Assembly (NCBI GenBank): GCA_910588535.1
Contig: CAJUOO010000010.1
Location: 1 to 58,949, forward strand
From: an uncultured Lachnospiraceae bacterium
GTDB lineage: Bacteria; Bacillota; Clostridia; Lachnospirales; Lachnospiraceae
Reading direction: 5' to 3'
DNA: 58,949 nt
The notes beneath the pieces were generated by a model. It ran no database searches. It was not told where the DNA came from and saw nothing but the letters and a program-made list of their open reading frames with translations. Made by a program: the position numbers and the translations under genes. Below, in pieces: positions 43,660 through 53,339 of this stretch. Position 1 is the first letter of the stretch. The number at the start of each line of letters is the position of its first letter.

Positions 43660-44456
43660 TAAGCCTAGTCTGTCGCGAACACATATACAAGGCAATCAAA
43701 GAAGAATACGAAGAACATGACTATTCTATTACGGATCTATGCAAACTTGGTGGAGTGTCCAGAGCTGCTTACTATAAATGGTTACATAGAGGAATCCCTG
43801 AAAGTGAACACAAAAACAAGAGAATTACTGATGAGGTAGAAAAGGTTCATACAGAATCACCAGATAAAGGATATCGAAGAATCAGAGATGACTTGGAACA
43901 TTATCATGACATTGATGTAAATGACAAGCGTGTATTACGTATCTGTCGTAAACTTAATATATAGTCAACAATAAAATATTCGAATCAAGACTGTACAAAA
44001 CAGGCCATAAATCCTCAATATATAGCAGAAAATATACTTAATCGTGAGTTTAATGCTGATGCACCAAATAAAAAATGGCTCACAGATGTAACAGAATTCC
44101 ATTATTATATTGGGATTGTCAAACAAAAAGTGTATCTAGGCGCAATTTTGAATATATATGACAGACGAGTTGTCTCATATGTCATTCGTGATCGAAACAA
44201 TAATGCTCTGGTATATGATATGGTTGATGAAGCAATACGATTAAATCCCAAAGTACACTCACTGCTTCATAGTGATCGAGGATTTCAATATACAAATAGA
44301 GAATTTCATAGTAAACTTGTAGCTGCTGGAATGACACAAAGTATGTCAAGAGTAGCAAAATGTATCGACAATTGTCCGATGGAAGGATTTTGGGGAATTA
44401 TAAAACGAGAACGAAGAGGTCTAGGAGTTTTTGAACTGCTCCCCGTCAAGTAGACA
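43660..44456 (+). mobile_element. IS3-family insertion sequence remnant
   Basis: About 800 bases of an IS3/IS150-type element. The right end is intact: TGTCTACTTGACGGGGAGCA read on the minus strand (44456-44437) is a typical terminal inverted repeat starting with TG. The left end and the orfA half are missing. The element replaced the 5' part of the neighbouring acetyltransferase gene. Confidence 0.75.
43668..44453 (+). pseudogene. IS3-family transposase OrfB, nonsense mutation and deletion
   Basis: The reading frame encodes an rve-type integrase domain with catalytic D (KKWLTDVTEF), D (LLHSDRGFQYTNREF) and E (NCPMEGFWGIIKRE). An in-frame TAG at 43962-43964 after ICRKLNI interrupts it, and the same frame resumes with STIKYSNQDC. 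The C-terminus jumps from KRER to RGLGVFELLPVK at the inverted repeat, so about 40 residues seem lost. orfA is absent. It cannot encode a working transposase. Confidence 0.8.
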
Positions 44457-44676
44457 ATTGAAAAAATATAAATTTTTCCTGCTAGTAGATTTCCTGCTGG
44501 CAGTTTTTATGCAGCTTGCATGTAACTTTTAAGGTGCTATAATAAAAGCTTGACCACTACAGGTAGCCAATAAAATGACCAAATAAGCTTCATATGGTGG
44601 TCGCCAAGTTCTATCTGAAAAATACATGATTGCTCCTTACTTTCACTTACAGATGATAGGCACTTTTTCTATATCG

Positions 44677-45268
44677 CTATAATTCTTCTTCGCTGACATT
44701 TCCTATGATTCTCTCGAGAAACGCCAAACAGTTTTTCCTTGTCTTTTGGCAAATGCACATGAAACTGATACGCAATAGAAGCTCCCATTGCCGCAAAGAT
44801 AGTAAGTATCTGTAAATTTTCAATGCGTGTCCGTACCTCTTTGTATTTTTCAAGTTCACCTTTCTTATGTCAGTTCCCATACTGTATTTCAACATAAAGC
44901 TCTGAATCGGAATATATCGTAAGCATATTTGCTCCGATGAACGTAGGATGTATCTGATTGCATATATCAGCCGTCAATTTCGCTCTGATTTCTCCACGAC
45001 CTGCTCCAGAAATACTTACCAAGTAAAAGAAATTGTAATGAATGTCTGCTGCATCTAATCTCTTGCATTGTTCTATGATGTCTGCCGAGGTAAGGTCCTT
45101 ATTCATAAACCGCAGAGCTTCATCATCGCCCGTTTCTATTACGATTGTCAAACCATCATATCCCATAGTCCGCAGTTTAGAAAGTTCCTCATCGGTTTTC
45201 GGGATAACATCTGTAATCCTTGCAAACGAGCCAATAGACTTTACGGACGAAAGATACTTGTGAATTTG
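44677..45268 (-). pseudogene. Radical-SAM protein, C-terminal part, broken
   Basis: On the minus strand the frame reads SIGSFARITDVIPKTDEEL, then TIVIETGDDEALRFMNKDL and LYVEIQYGN, which match the C-terminal half of B12-less radical-SAM/Elp3-like proteins. It then meets TGA (near 44868) where TGG would be expected, continues as KKGELEKYKEVRTRIENL, and shifts frame by one base near 44731 before LAFLERIIGNVSEEEL. A TAG at 45269-45271 ends the open frame at the 5' side and the CxxxCxxC-bearing N-terminus is missing. Confidence 0.65.
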
Positions 45269-45325
45269 CTATGCAATTGCAGTTAATTTGTTATAAGATA
45301 AAACGAATGGGTTAGCCCCTGTCAG

Positions 45326-45433
45326 GAGTATAACCTTACTGATTTAGGAAAAAGTTTCATCCCTGTTTTTGAACACATGAAACAATGGTGAGAGGAAAAA
45401 CTTAATGTATATATCGATTCGTATGACCGCTAA
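45326..45433 (+). pseudogene. HxlR-family regulator relic
   Basis: The translation EYNLTDLGKSFIPVFEHMKQ followed by W and an in-frame TGA, then EEKLNVYIDSYDR, matches the C-terminal end of HxlR-type helix-turn-helix regulators (usual pattern EYSLTxxGKSLIPVL). No N-terminal part or start was found, so only a fragment remains. It lies in the same decayed patch as the radical-SAM pseudogene. Confidence 0.5.
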
Positions 45434-45450
45434 TTATACGATACTCTCCT

Positions 45451-45504
45451 AAAAAGCAAAGAACCGATACACTGCGATTTCATTTCTCACAAGTTCATCG
45501 GTTC
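45451..45504 (-). terminator. Terminator after the hybrid histidine kinase gene
   Basis: GAACCGAT and ATCGGTTC form an 8-bp stem. On the minus strand it is followed by a T-rich tail (45460-45451). It lies 80 bases past the kinase stop. Confidence 0.55.
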
Positions 45505-45583
45505 ATTATGTTTTATGCAGTATTAAGAACAAAAGCTATATGAAGTGTCCCTTCTGCTCCCTCTTTCAATCCATAGTATCATT

Positions 45584-48500
45584 CTAACCCAGCCATCGAT
45601 TCAAGCATACCATCAATTGCTCAATATCCAGCGGTTTAGAGATATGCTCATTCATTCCTGCTCTCTTGCTTGCCGCCACATCCTCAGAGAATGCGTTGGC
45701 TGTCATAGCTATAATAGGAATTGTCACAGCATCTTTGCGCTCAATACTTCGTATTGCCCGTGCTGCCTCATAGCCATTCATCACGGGCATCTGAATATCC
45801 ATAAATATCAGATCATAATATCCTTCTTCGCTATTTTCAAATTTCTCCAGAGCTTCTCTTCCATTCTTGGCACTCTCAACAGATACGCCAGTATTTCCAA
45901 TAAGCTCCTCCGCTATTTCGCGATTCAGCTCATTATCCTCTGCAAGAAGAACTTTTTTTCCAGAGAGAATAAGCTCAGGGCTGCTCTCCGCCGACTTCGC
46001 CTCAACCGGATCTTCTTTTCCCGCAACCTTTTTTAACATATAGACGAGACGAGATTTGAACAGCGGCTTGGAGATAAATCCATCCACACCTGCCATGCGT
46101 GCCTCTGGCTCTATCATAGTCCAGTCCTCTGCAGATAGGATTATAATTTTTATCTCATCACCGACTTTCTGCCTTATCTTCTCTGCTGTCTCCATGCCAT
46201 CCATCTCCGGCATCTTCCAGTCCAAAATAACAGCAAAAAAGTCCTTTCCTTCCTGATGTGCCTTCCAGATATGATCCACAGCCTCCCTGCCGCTTAACAC
46301 CCATTCCCCTCGCATGCCAATATCCTCCAGCACCTCACAGGTCGTCTCGCAGGCACAGATATCATCATCCACAACCAAAACCGGCAGCCCCGCAAATTGC
46401 TCAAGATTCGGCGCAGTGGTCTTCTGCTGTTTTAAAAATACTGTCACAGTAAATTGAGATCCTTTTCCCTTTTCACTTTCCACACAGATACTTCCATTCA
46501 TCATGCGAACAATATTCTGTGCAATCGTCATGCCAAGCCCCGTACCTTCGATCTTGCTAATGCGAGAATCCTCTGCACGGCTAAATGGATCAAAAATCTT
46601 TCGCTGAAACTCATCGTCCATGCCAATTCCATTATCCTTAAAGACAAATTCATAACAGCCATATCCATAAAGATTTGATTCCTTCTCAGTGATCTCCAAT
46701 TCTAGTTTTCCGCCCGCAGGTGTATATTTCACAGCATTTCCAAGAAGATTCATAAATACTCTCTGCAAGCGCATCACATCACCGATCACTTCCTCATGAT
46801 CCACTCTCGCAATATGAAGTTCCAACTCATGTTGCTTTGCTTGAACTGCCTGGCGAATCATGGTCAACAGATTTTGAATCACATCAGATAGATTAAATTC
46901 TTCCTCCGTCAAATCAATTTTGCCAGATTCTATCTTACTCATATCAAGCACTTCATTTATCAAAGATAACAAATGCTTGCTGGAAACAGCTATTTTATTC
47001 AGGCAATCAGATACTCGCTCTTGATCGTCCAGATGTGTGCCCGCTATTGTCGTCATACCAATAATCGCGTTCATAGGCGTTCTAATATCATGACTCATTC
47101 TGGACAAAAACTCACTCTTCGCCGCATTTGCATGGTTTGCCGCATCACATGCCTCCTGAAGCGCATGATACTGCTCTTCCTCCTTCTCCTTGCTCTCCGT
47201 GATCTCCTGAGCCACATACAATGCGGTTTTAGGTCTTCCATTCTCCGTCTCTGCAAGTACGACAGACGCGCGGATCCATCCATCTGGCTCTATGGTTCCA
47301 TCCTCTCTATTTTTAATTCTGCGGTACTCAACAGCGACAATTGGATGATCCTGATCCAAATTTTTCACCAGACTATGATAACCCATCCTGTTTAGATATT
47401 CCTCGCGCTCCTCAGGATGTACAAATTTCTCTGCATAAGTGCGAAATGCTTCTGAGCACTTTCTTTCACCTCCAAGTGCTCTGCCAACCTCAGCAATCTG
47501 TGTCACCATATGGTAGGTATCATGCTCCAAATCAATATAATAGCTGGCAAAGAACATGCTGCTCATACATTTAATAATATTCGCCTTTTCCCTTGCCGTC
47601 CTTAATTCATGCTCTTTCTCAAGCTTTTCTTTTGTGACATCACGCCCAAGTATACTGACGATATTTCCATACTCTGTATGTGTATAGATAATATGCTCCT
47701 CCACCCAGCGGACTGCCTCTCCCTTAATTCTATATTGGCATATTACTTCTTTGTACTCTGAGGCTTCCTTCGCATTTTTTCTCAGATTCTCCAAAAGAAA
47801 ATTTTTTCTAAATAGTTCACGATCCTCTTCATGTATACATTCCTTCAGCGCCTTATCAATATATTCCTCATAATCTCCCACACGCAACACACTCGGCGCC
47901 TTGGAGCTTTCAAGGAATACTCTCTCACATCTGCCGGTCTCCAGATGAACCGTGCTCATAACATTAAATCTGGACCGCACAATCGCTGCCATGCGCTTAT
48001 CATTTCTCCCGCGCTCAAAATCTCTCCTTGTATGATCATCCACATCCTGAAGAGCAAGCACCACATAGCCACCATTCTCCCTATTGGAATAGAATCGAGC
48101 TGTCACAGAAGAATAATGATATTCTCCAAAAAACATCTGACGGCAAAGCATACGCACCTTCTTATCGCCCTGCTCCCAAGCATTTCTCAATGCAGCCAAA
48201 GAAAATTTTCTGTCAAACTCCTCCTTATAATCAGGATGAATACACTGTTCAAGCATCTTATTAAGAATTTCATCCCACTGATCCATTCCTGATGCATACA
48301 GCTTCTCAATATTCTCCGATGTCCGCATAGGATTCACTTTTCCAGTGGAAAGAGCGATCACATATATGCCAAAATTCAACTCTCCAAGAGATTCAATAAT
48401 CTCATTGTTAGGCACATTTTTCTGCGCACACTCAATCCCCTCTCTGTAAATATCATCTACATCCTTGGTATATAACCGAATTGTTTGATTTTCGTCCGAA

Positions 48501-49135
48501 TAATCAAAATCTGGAACAATTTCCATTATATACCAACGGTAATCTCCTTGCGCCTTGCACCGAAATGTAGTGGAAAGCGTTCTCTTCCCAGCTCTCAGTT
48601 CCTCTTTGATGCAATCGATAATGGTAAATTGCACAAAGCGTTCCTCATCCGCAGGATGGATATATCTGTTCTTTAAAAAACTGCTAAAAAATTCCGTAAG
48701 ATTAGTACATATCGTTCCTTTTTCCTGCAGCTTTTGATCTAGCTTCATCACCTCATAGCTGCCAGTTGTCAAATTTCCTCTTACAATCCTGTAATATGTA
48801 TAGCTTGATACCTCCACATGAGGCGTCAGCGTAATCAAAAACGCTGGTATCTGACCCTCCCACAACATTCTTGTCGCTACCATATCTACAACTTTTCCAA
48901 ATGGATCATCATACTTTACTGCCCTGCTCTCATTCTTATCACCGATATAGCGAAGCGCACAATTTGCACATGAACCCGACCATACTTCATGGCATACCAT
49001 ACCAATTTCCAGATTGGGAGTGATCTCTTTCACACGTTTGTTATAATACAAAATCTCGTGATTATCCTCCCTGATAACATAAACGGCTGTCATCTGCATA
49101 GAATCCAAAATCACTTCAAAATCTTTGATACTCAC
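45584..49135 (-). CDS. Hybrid sensor histidine kinase with PAS and two receiver domains
   Basis: This 1183-residue cytoplasmic kinase has several PAS-like sensor segments from about residue 10 to 660 with no transmembrane helix. The dimerisation/phosphoacceptor domain has H682 in SRMSHDIRTPMN, followed by a HATPase domain (FKDNGIGMDDEF, EGTGLGMTIAQN). Two receiver domains follow, with phosphoacceptors D972 (LDWKMPEMDG) and D1113 (FMDIQMPVMNG). The first sensor region contains a Cys pair, CHEVWSGSCANC, that may bind a cofactor. The start is GTG at 49135 with AAGGAGAGG upstream. No response regulator or HPt gene is adjacent, so its partner is elsewhere. Confidence 0.92.
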   Translation of the reverse strand: MSIKDFEVILDSMQMTAVYVIREDNHEILYYNKRVKEITPNLEIGMVCHEVWSGSCANCALRYIGDKNESRAVKYDDPFGKVVDMVATRMLWEGQIPAFLITLTPHVEVSSYTYYRIVRGNLTTGSYEVMKLDQKLQEKGTICTNLTEFFSSFLKNRYIHPADEERFVQFTIIDCIKEELRAGKRTLSTTFRCKAQGDYRWYIMEIVPDFDYSDENQTIRLYTKDVDDIYREGIECAQKNVPNNEIIESLGELNFGIYVIALSTGKVNPMRTSENIEKLYASGMDQWDEILNKMLEQCIHPDYKEEFDRKFSLAALRNAWEQGDKKVRMLCRQMFFGEYHYSSVTARFYSNRENGGYVVLALQDVDDHTRRDFERGRNDKRMAAIVRSRFNVMSTVHLETGRCERVFLESSKAPSVLRVGDYEEYIDKALKECIHEEDRELFRKNFLLENLRKNAKEASEYKEVICQYRIKGEAVRWVEEHIIYTHTEYGNIVSILGRDVTKEKLEKEHELRTAREKANIIKCMSSMFFASYYIDLEHDTYHMVTQIAEVGRALGGERKCSEAFRTYAEKFVHPEEREEYLNRMGYHSLVKNLDQDHPIVAVEYRRIKNREDGTIEPDGWIRASVVLAETENGRPKTALYVAQEITESKEKEEEQYHALQEACDAANHANAAKSEFLSRMSHDIRTPMNAIIGMTTIAGTHLDDQERVSDCLNKIAVSSKHLLSLINEVLDMSKIESGKIDLTEEEFNLSDVIQNLLTMIRQAVQAKQHELELHIARVDHEEVIGDVMRLQRVFMNLLGNAVKYTPAGGKLELEITEKESNLYGYGCYEFVFKDNGIGMDDEFQRKIFDPFSRAEDSRISKIEGTGLGMTIAQNIVRMMNGSICVESEKGKGSQFTVTVFLKQQKTTAPNLEQFAGLPVLVVDDDICACETTCEVLEDIGMRGEWVLSGREAVDHIWKAHQEGKDFFAVILDWKMPEMDGMETAEKIRQKVGDEIKIIILSAEDWTMIEPEARMAGVDGFISKPLFKSRLVYMLKKVAGKEDPVEAKSAESSPELILSGKKVLLAEDNELNREIAEELIGNTGVSVESAKNGREALEKFENSEEGYYDLIFMDIQMPVMNGYEAARAIRSIERKDAVTIPIIAMTANAFSEDVAASKRAGMNEHISKPLDIEQLMVCLNRWLG

Positions 49136-49292
49136 AGTAAATCCCTCTCCTTAACCTATCCAGCGTTGTAAAAGACATATAGTTTCATTCTAGCATAAAG
49201 TAGGAAAAAAACCAAGAGAGAATTTCTCTTTCCTCTTGTCTTCTATTCGCTTAACATACACATACTGTGATAGCAGCTCTTCAATACCCTTA

Positions 49293-49324
49293 TAAAAAAA
49301 ACAACCCATAAAACACAGGGTTGT
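49293..49324 (-). terminator. Terminator of the exopolysaccharide operon
   Basis: On the minus strand ACAACCC and GGGTTGT form a 7-bp stem with a 10-base loop, followed by a run of at least seven T residues. It lies just past the wzx stop and marks the end of the long minus-strand operon. Confidence 0.9.
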
Positions 49325-49327
49325 ATT

Positions 49328-50758
49328 CTATAATATCTTTATTAACTTCTTAAAATCTTTTTTGGTCGTTTTATGCATAAGCAAAAGACCTATGATATAT
49401 ATAAACATACCTATTATTATTTTAAAAACCAGTCTTAGTACCATATTATCAACAGGAAGTTCTATGTGATAATTAATTATCCACATAACTACGGCAATTA
49501 TTAAATATGGCGTTGTCTGAAAAATATACTTAAATATGGGAACATCTTTTCGAATACACAGACATTGGTAAAAACATATTACAAAGTTGGCAATCAAAGT
49601 TCCTATAGCCACACCAACAGAACCTAAATATGGAATGAATACTATACTGAAAACTATATTTGTGACTATTTCAAGATAAACTGCCCTGATATAGCTCCTT
49701 TCCATATGATGTGGTAAAAGATATTGTGTCCTGACAATATTAGCTATAGCAAGTAAAACACATCGAGGTAGAAGAATCTGCAGTAATATACTACATTTTT
49801 CAAAACTCTCTCCATAATATAAAGGTACAAACTCATTCGCCACCGACATAATTCCAAATCCAGCAGAAGAAGTTATGATCACAGCAAATAGTATACATAT
49901 CTCTATATAAGCCTCACTTTTCTCCTTCTCTTGTCTTGCTGCCAAATATGACATTCTTGGAAGCATTACAATGCCCAATGCGTCAATAACAGCAGTAGGA
50001 ACCATAATTACTTTTTCACAGGCATCATAATAGCCCAACTCTGTTTTATTTACCAATATACCAAGAATTATTTTATCGACAAAGGACTGTACACTCAGTG
50101 CAATCACTGGTATGAACAATATTAGATTAGGCTTCACATGCCTGATAACATCTCTATATGATACTCTTGTCAATTCAATATAGTTTGATAGAATAATCCA
50201 TAAACTTATACTGGAACATAACGCCGATACAGAATAGATACGCACATAGATTACTAAGTCGTTTTTATTCTTAACAAATACAAAAATTGCCAGCATAATA
50301 AGTATCTTTAGTCCAATATTTCTTAAAGATATTTTTTTAAACTCTTCTATTCCAATATAAAACCAGCTTATATCAAATCCGCCGGAGATAACATATAATA
50401 TAAAAACACAGGCAATTTCTCTATCATTGCTAAAAAAGCTCATATATATTGCATACAATACTATAGAGCAGACAGAAAAAATAAACTGCATAGTAAAAAT
50501 GCTCCAGAATGTTTTAGACAAAAGCCTTTTATCATCTCTAACCTCAGCTATTGTACGATTGCCATATTGGTTTAACCCCAACAATGCTAACAATACAAAA
50601 TATCCCGCAATCGTAAAAGCATACGAATATCTTCCTATCCCATCTGCTCCCAGTACTCTGGATATATATGGTGTAAGAATAAAAAGAACTAGAATATCAA
50701 TTCCTTTATACAAGATATTATAAAACAAATTTTCTTTGATATTTTTGGTCTGTCTCAT
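49328..50758 (-). CDS. Wzx-type polysaccharide flippase
   Basis: This 476-residue membrane protein has about 12-14 hydrophobic helices and the oligosaccharide flippase (MATE-like) pattern, with YSYAFTIAGYFVLLALLGLN and GIEEFKKISLRNIGLKI near the first third. It moves lipid-linked repeat units across the membrane for surface polysaccharide assembly. The ATG at 50758 has AGAGGG 6 bases upstream; a GTG at 50764 overlaps that site. It is the last gene of the operon and is followed by a strong terminator. Confidence 0.92.
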   Translation of the reverse strand: MRQTKNIKENLFYNILYKGIDILVLFILTPYISRVLGADGIGRYSYAFTIAGYFVLLALLGLNQYGNRTIAEVRDDKRLLSKTFWSIFTMQFIFSVCSIVLYAIYMSFFSNDREIACVFILYVISGGFDISWFYIGIEEFKKISLRNIGLKILIMLAIFVFVKNKNDLVIYVRIYSVSALCSSISLWIILSNYIELTRVSYRDVIRHVKPNLILFIPVIALSVQSFVDKIILGILVNKTELGYYDACEKVIMVPTAVIDALGIVMLPRMSYLAARQEKEKSEAYIEICILFAVIITSSAGFGIMSVANEFVPLYYGESFEKCSILLQILLPRCVLLAIANIVRTQYLLPHHMERSYIRAVYLEIVTNIVFSIVFIPYLGSVGVAIGTLIANFVICFYQCLCIRKDVPIFKYIFQTTPYLIIAVVMWIINYHIELPVDNMVLRLVFKIIIGMFIYIIGLLLMHKTTKKDFKKLIKIL

Positions 50759-50797
50759 AAGCACCCTCTTTACTATGTATTCTTACAGATAATCACT

Positions 50798-51871
50798 CTA
50801 ATATTTCAATAATATATCTATAAATTTGTCTGCCTGTTTATCAAGGCTTATTTTCTTTACAGATTCCTCCGCATATTGTCCCATACTATGTATCTTCTCT
50901 GGATTCTCAAACAAATACACCAAATGATCAAGCATCGCTTTTTCATCCTTTACTGCAGAGATCAAAGCATTTTTATTCTCCTCTGAAAATTCTCTTATGC
51001 CTTGATTATCTGTAGTGACCAACACACATCCACAGTTCATTGCTTCTATACAGGGCAGTCCATAACCCTCCTCTATAGATGTACAAAGATAAATAGAAGA
51101 TTCATTATAAATGCGCTGTAAATCCTGCTCACAAGCTCTATATGTATAATCCATCCAGTCTGGTATATTCTTTGGACGTCTATCAACACTAAATAAATAT
51201 ACCCGCAACTGCGGAAATCTTTTTTTCAACTCAATCAGTACAGAAATTCCCATAGTAGAATTTTTTCTAACTTGCCTTGGATCTTCTGATTTATACATCA
51301 TACATATAGTATAATCATCCTTTTCTATTTTGGAATTTCGAAAAAAAATAGATCTGTCTATTCCATTTAAAACAGTATATATCGTTGTATTACAGCTTTG
51401 TCTTACCCGTTCTGCCACCCACGACGATACACAAATTTTATCTATGGGAAGATGATATATTTTATCCACTTCTCTATCATCTAAAAACCAGTTTTCATGA
51501 GCTTGTACAAAATGTATTAATTTTCCACCTTGCTTAGAAACTACTTTATAGCACGGCATCACTGTATCAATAGCAGTACATACAGTAATATCCGCCTTGC
51601 GAATATATTTGCTGTCTATCTGCCAGATAGAAACCTTTTTAATCTTTCTATTAAGTGGAACCCATCTAGGCTCCATCCACGTAATATATTTTCTCAGCAA
51701 AAACATTATTTTAGCTGGAATATGTTTACTATTTTCTCCTTTTTTTGAATTGTAATAAATACATACATCTATCCCTCTCCTAGCAAGAGCATTTGCATAT
51801 TGGTATACCACTTTATATCCTCCAGCTGCTTTTTTTAATGCCGGCGGCAACACAAAATTCACCTGTTTCAT
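50798..51871 (-). CDS. Glycosyltransferase family 4-like
   Basis: This 357-residue GT-B enzyme transfers a sugar from an activated donor onto a lipid-linked repeat unit. The C-terminal nucleotide-sugar motif is STSIEEGYGLPCIEAMNCGC near residue 260, and the start is NFVLPPALKKAAGGYKVV, as in WsaF-type rhamnosyl/glycosyltransferases. The ATG at 51871 overlaps, as ATGA, the stop of the frame that continues from the phase-variable GT upstream; a GGAG-like site is 9 bases away. Its donor and acceptor sugars cannot be told. Confidence 0.85.
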   Translation of the reverse strand: MKQVNFVLPPALKKAAGGYKVVYQYANALARRGIDVCIYYNSKKGENSKHIPAKIMFLLRKYITWMEPRWVPLNRKIKKVSIWQIDSKYIRKADITVCTAIDTVMPCYKVVSKQGGKLIHFVQAHENWFLDDREVDKIYHLPIDKICVSSWVAERVRQSCNTTIYTVLNGIDRSIFFRNSKIEKDDYTICMMYKSEDPRQVRKNSTMGISVLIELKKRFPQLRVYLFSVDRRPKNIPDWMDYTYRACEQDLQRIYNESSIYLCTSIEEGYGLPCIEAMNCGCVLVTTDNQGIREFSEENKNALISAVKDEKAMLDHLVYLFENPEKIHSMGQYAEESVKKISLDKQADKFIDILLKY

Positions 51872-52128
51872 GAATAATTACTCCCTAATTTTTTTCTTTT
51901 TCTCTTATATCGAATATTAGATAATTTAGCAGTATTTGTCAGTCCTATAAAATTTGAAGTTATATGAAACATCCTAACTTTTCTTATTTTGTTGTATTTT
52001 AAAATATCCCGAAATAACTTTAATTCCAACAACAGTCTATTTCTAATATTCAAATTAGTAATATTCATTGTGTTGCAGCACGCGACACAGTAATGGTATG
52101 CAACATAATGAAGTACTAATTGCTCCAA
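51868..52128 (-). CDS. C-terminal extension of GT2, reachable only after a frame change
   Basis: From 52128 to 51868 an open frame of about 86 residues is in frame with the upstream glycosyltransferase only if its G-tract loses one or gains two bases. It begins with LEQLVLHYVAYHYC and ends TAKLSNIRYKRKRKKL with a basic tail. It has no ribosome binding site of its own and its first codon is TTG, so it is not an independent gene. Joined, the upstream enzyme would have about 334 residues. The TGA overlaps the ATG of the next gene. Confidence 0.5.
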   Translation of the reverse strand: MEQLVLHYVAYHYCVACCNTMNITNLNIRNRLLLELKLFRDILKYNKIRKVRMFHITSNFIGLTNTAKLSNIRYKRKRKKLGSNYS

Positions 52129-52135
52129 AGAGCTT

Positions 52136-52873
52136 TTACCCCCCCCCCTTCAAGATTTCAAACCAATTTCTTATAAAACCTATAATTTTCTTCTCCCTTT
52201 CTGGATCTATCTGGCTGTTACATGTACTTCCCGCACGATCAAATCTATAACAATAAAACTCATAATTAACAAATTGTATCTTTGGCTTTGCTAGCATAAT
52301 CCGTATAATCCACTCAATATCTTCTGAAAAAACGCCTTCTAAGAAAAACAAATTATTCTGTACCAAAAAGGATTTATCAAACATCATTTCGCATGGAGAA
52401 GATAATATTTTTCCCTCCCTCAACATTCTTTCATAAAGCTCCTCACATGATTGTGCATGATTAAGCGCACTTTCATACTTTACGTTGGAATCACGAATCA
52501 CTTTATTATAATCTGACATATATTTTATTGGATATACCAAAATATCCTGCCCTGCTCTGAACTCGTACAAATGCGCCAATGCATCTTTCTTAACAAGAAA
52601 ATCATCCCCATCAAAAAATACTATATATTCTCCTCTTGCCTGTCTGATACCTGCATTTCTAGCTGAACCCGGGCCTGCATTATCCTGATGAATAAGGATT
52701 ATCCTAGCATCTGTGTTTTGATATTGCTTAATAACATCCAATGAATGATCGGTTGATCCATCGTCTATCAGAATAAGTTCAAAATCTGCAAATGTTTGAT
52801 TTAACACACTTTCTATACATTCTCCAATATATTTTTCAATATTGTACACAGGGATTATAATACTAAAAACCAT
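52136..52873 (-). CDS. Glycosyltransferase family 2, ended early at a G10 tract
   Basis: As sequenced this is a 245-residue GT-A enzyme with the N-terminal IIPVYNIEKYIGECIESVLN, the metal-binding VFFDGDDFLV near residue 90, and a later VFSEDIEWIIRIML motif that often sits in the acceptor region. It stops at TAA directly after KGGG, encoded by a run of ten G residues. The catalytic core is present, so it may still act, but a C-terminal region of about 90 residues is cut off. The start overlaps the end of the previous gene by 11 bases. Confidence 0.8.
   Translation of the reverse strand: MVFSIIIPVYNIEKYIGECIESVLNQTFADFELILIDDGSTDHSLDVIKQYQNTDARIILIHQDNAGPGSARNAGIRQARGEYIVFFDGDDFLVKKDALAHLYEFRAGQDILVYPIKYMSDYNKVIRDSNVKYESALNHAQSCEELYERMLREGKILSSPCEMMFDKSFLVQNNLFFLEGVFSEDIEWIIRIMLAKPKIQFVNYEFYCYRFDRAGSTCNSQIDPEREKKIIGFIRNWFEILKGGG
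52139..52148 (-). repeat. Poly-G tract G10 (phase-variation candidate)
   Basis: Ten consecutive C on the plus strand (G on the coding strand) lie at the end of the glycosyltransferase frame. With 9 or 12 G the frame continues for about 90 residues; with 10 it stops at once. Confidence 0.75.
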
Positions 52874-53339
52874 TCTTTTTTCCTCTTATTTTTATTCTAA
52901 AAATAAACGCTGTAAACAAAGAAATGGGATTTTTGCATATTACAAATGAAAAATCCTCCATTTTTCGATTAGCAAGTCTAACTAATGCCCGCACAATTCC
53001 ATGATACACATATTTTTTAAAACCATGTGTCAATTCTGCTTTCTGATTAAAATAGTAACAATAACCAATCGGATTATTCAAGATGTTATATCTACCTGAT
53101 TTTGTCATTCCATCATCTAAATATTTTACTATTTCTAATATTTCAGGCACAACAATTATACAATAATTTTCGTCAATCTTTCTCCAAATATATATTTCTG
53201 GTACAAATTTTTCATTTTTGATCACAGGAAACAGATTATTTTTTAATACTGCCGTTCTATATATCTGAACCGTGTCAAAATACTTATTATTTACAAAAAT
53301 ATCGTCTAAATGAGCATATATCTTGTCCGACGGAAACAC
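52863..53339 (-). CDS. C-terminal half of a phase-off glycosyltransferase
   Basis: This open frame (158 residues) continues the GT2 gene that begins at 53752 but in another frame, downstream of its G12 tract. It contains FPSDKIYAHLDDIFVNNKYF, then VIKNEKFVPEIYIWRKIDEN and a basic tail. No ribosome binding site precedes it, so it is not a separate gene. The last bases overlap the start of the next gene by 11 bases, which would couple their translation when the tract is in the on state. Confidence 0.6.
   Translation of the reverse strand: MFPSDKIYAHLDDIFVNNKYFDTVQIYRTAVLKNNLFPVIKNEKFVPEIYIWRKIDENYCIIVVPEILEIVKYLDDGMTKSGRYNILNNPIGYCYYFNQKAELTHGFKKYVYHGIVRALVRLANRKMEDFSFVICKNPISLFTAFIFRIKIRGKKNGF

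Noticed and set aside
44457..44676. Imperfect inverted repeat GACCAC/GTGGTC suggesting an IS end
   Set aside because: Only six bases pair with a long loop and there is no transposase or target duplication, so no mobile element is called. The stretch shows no gene.
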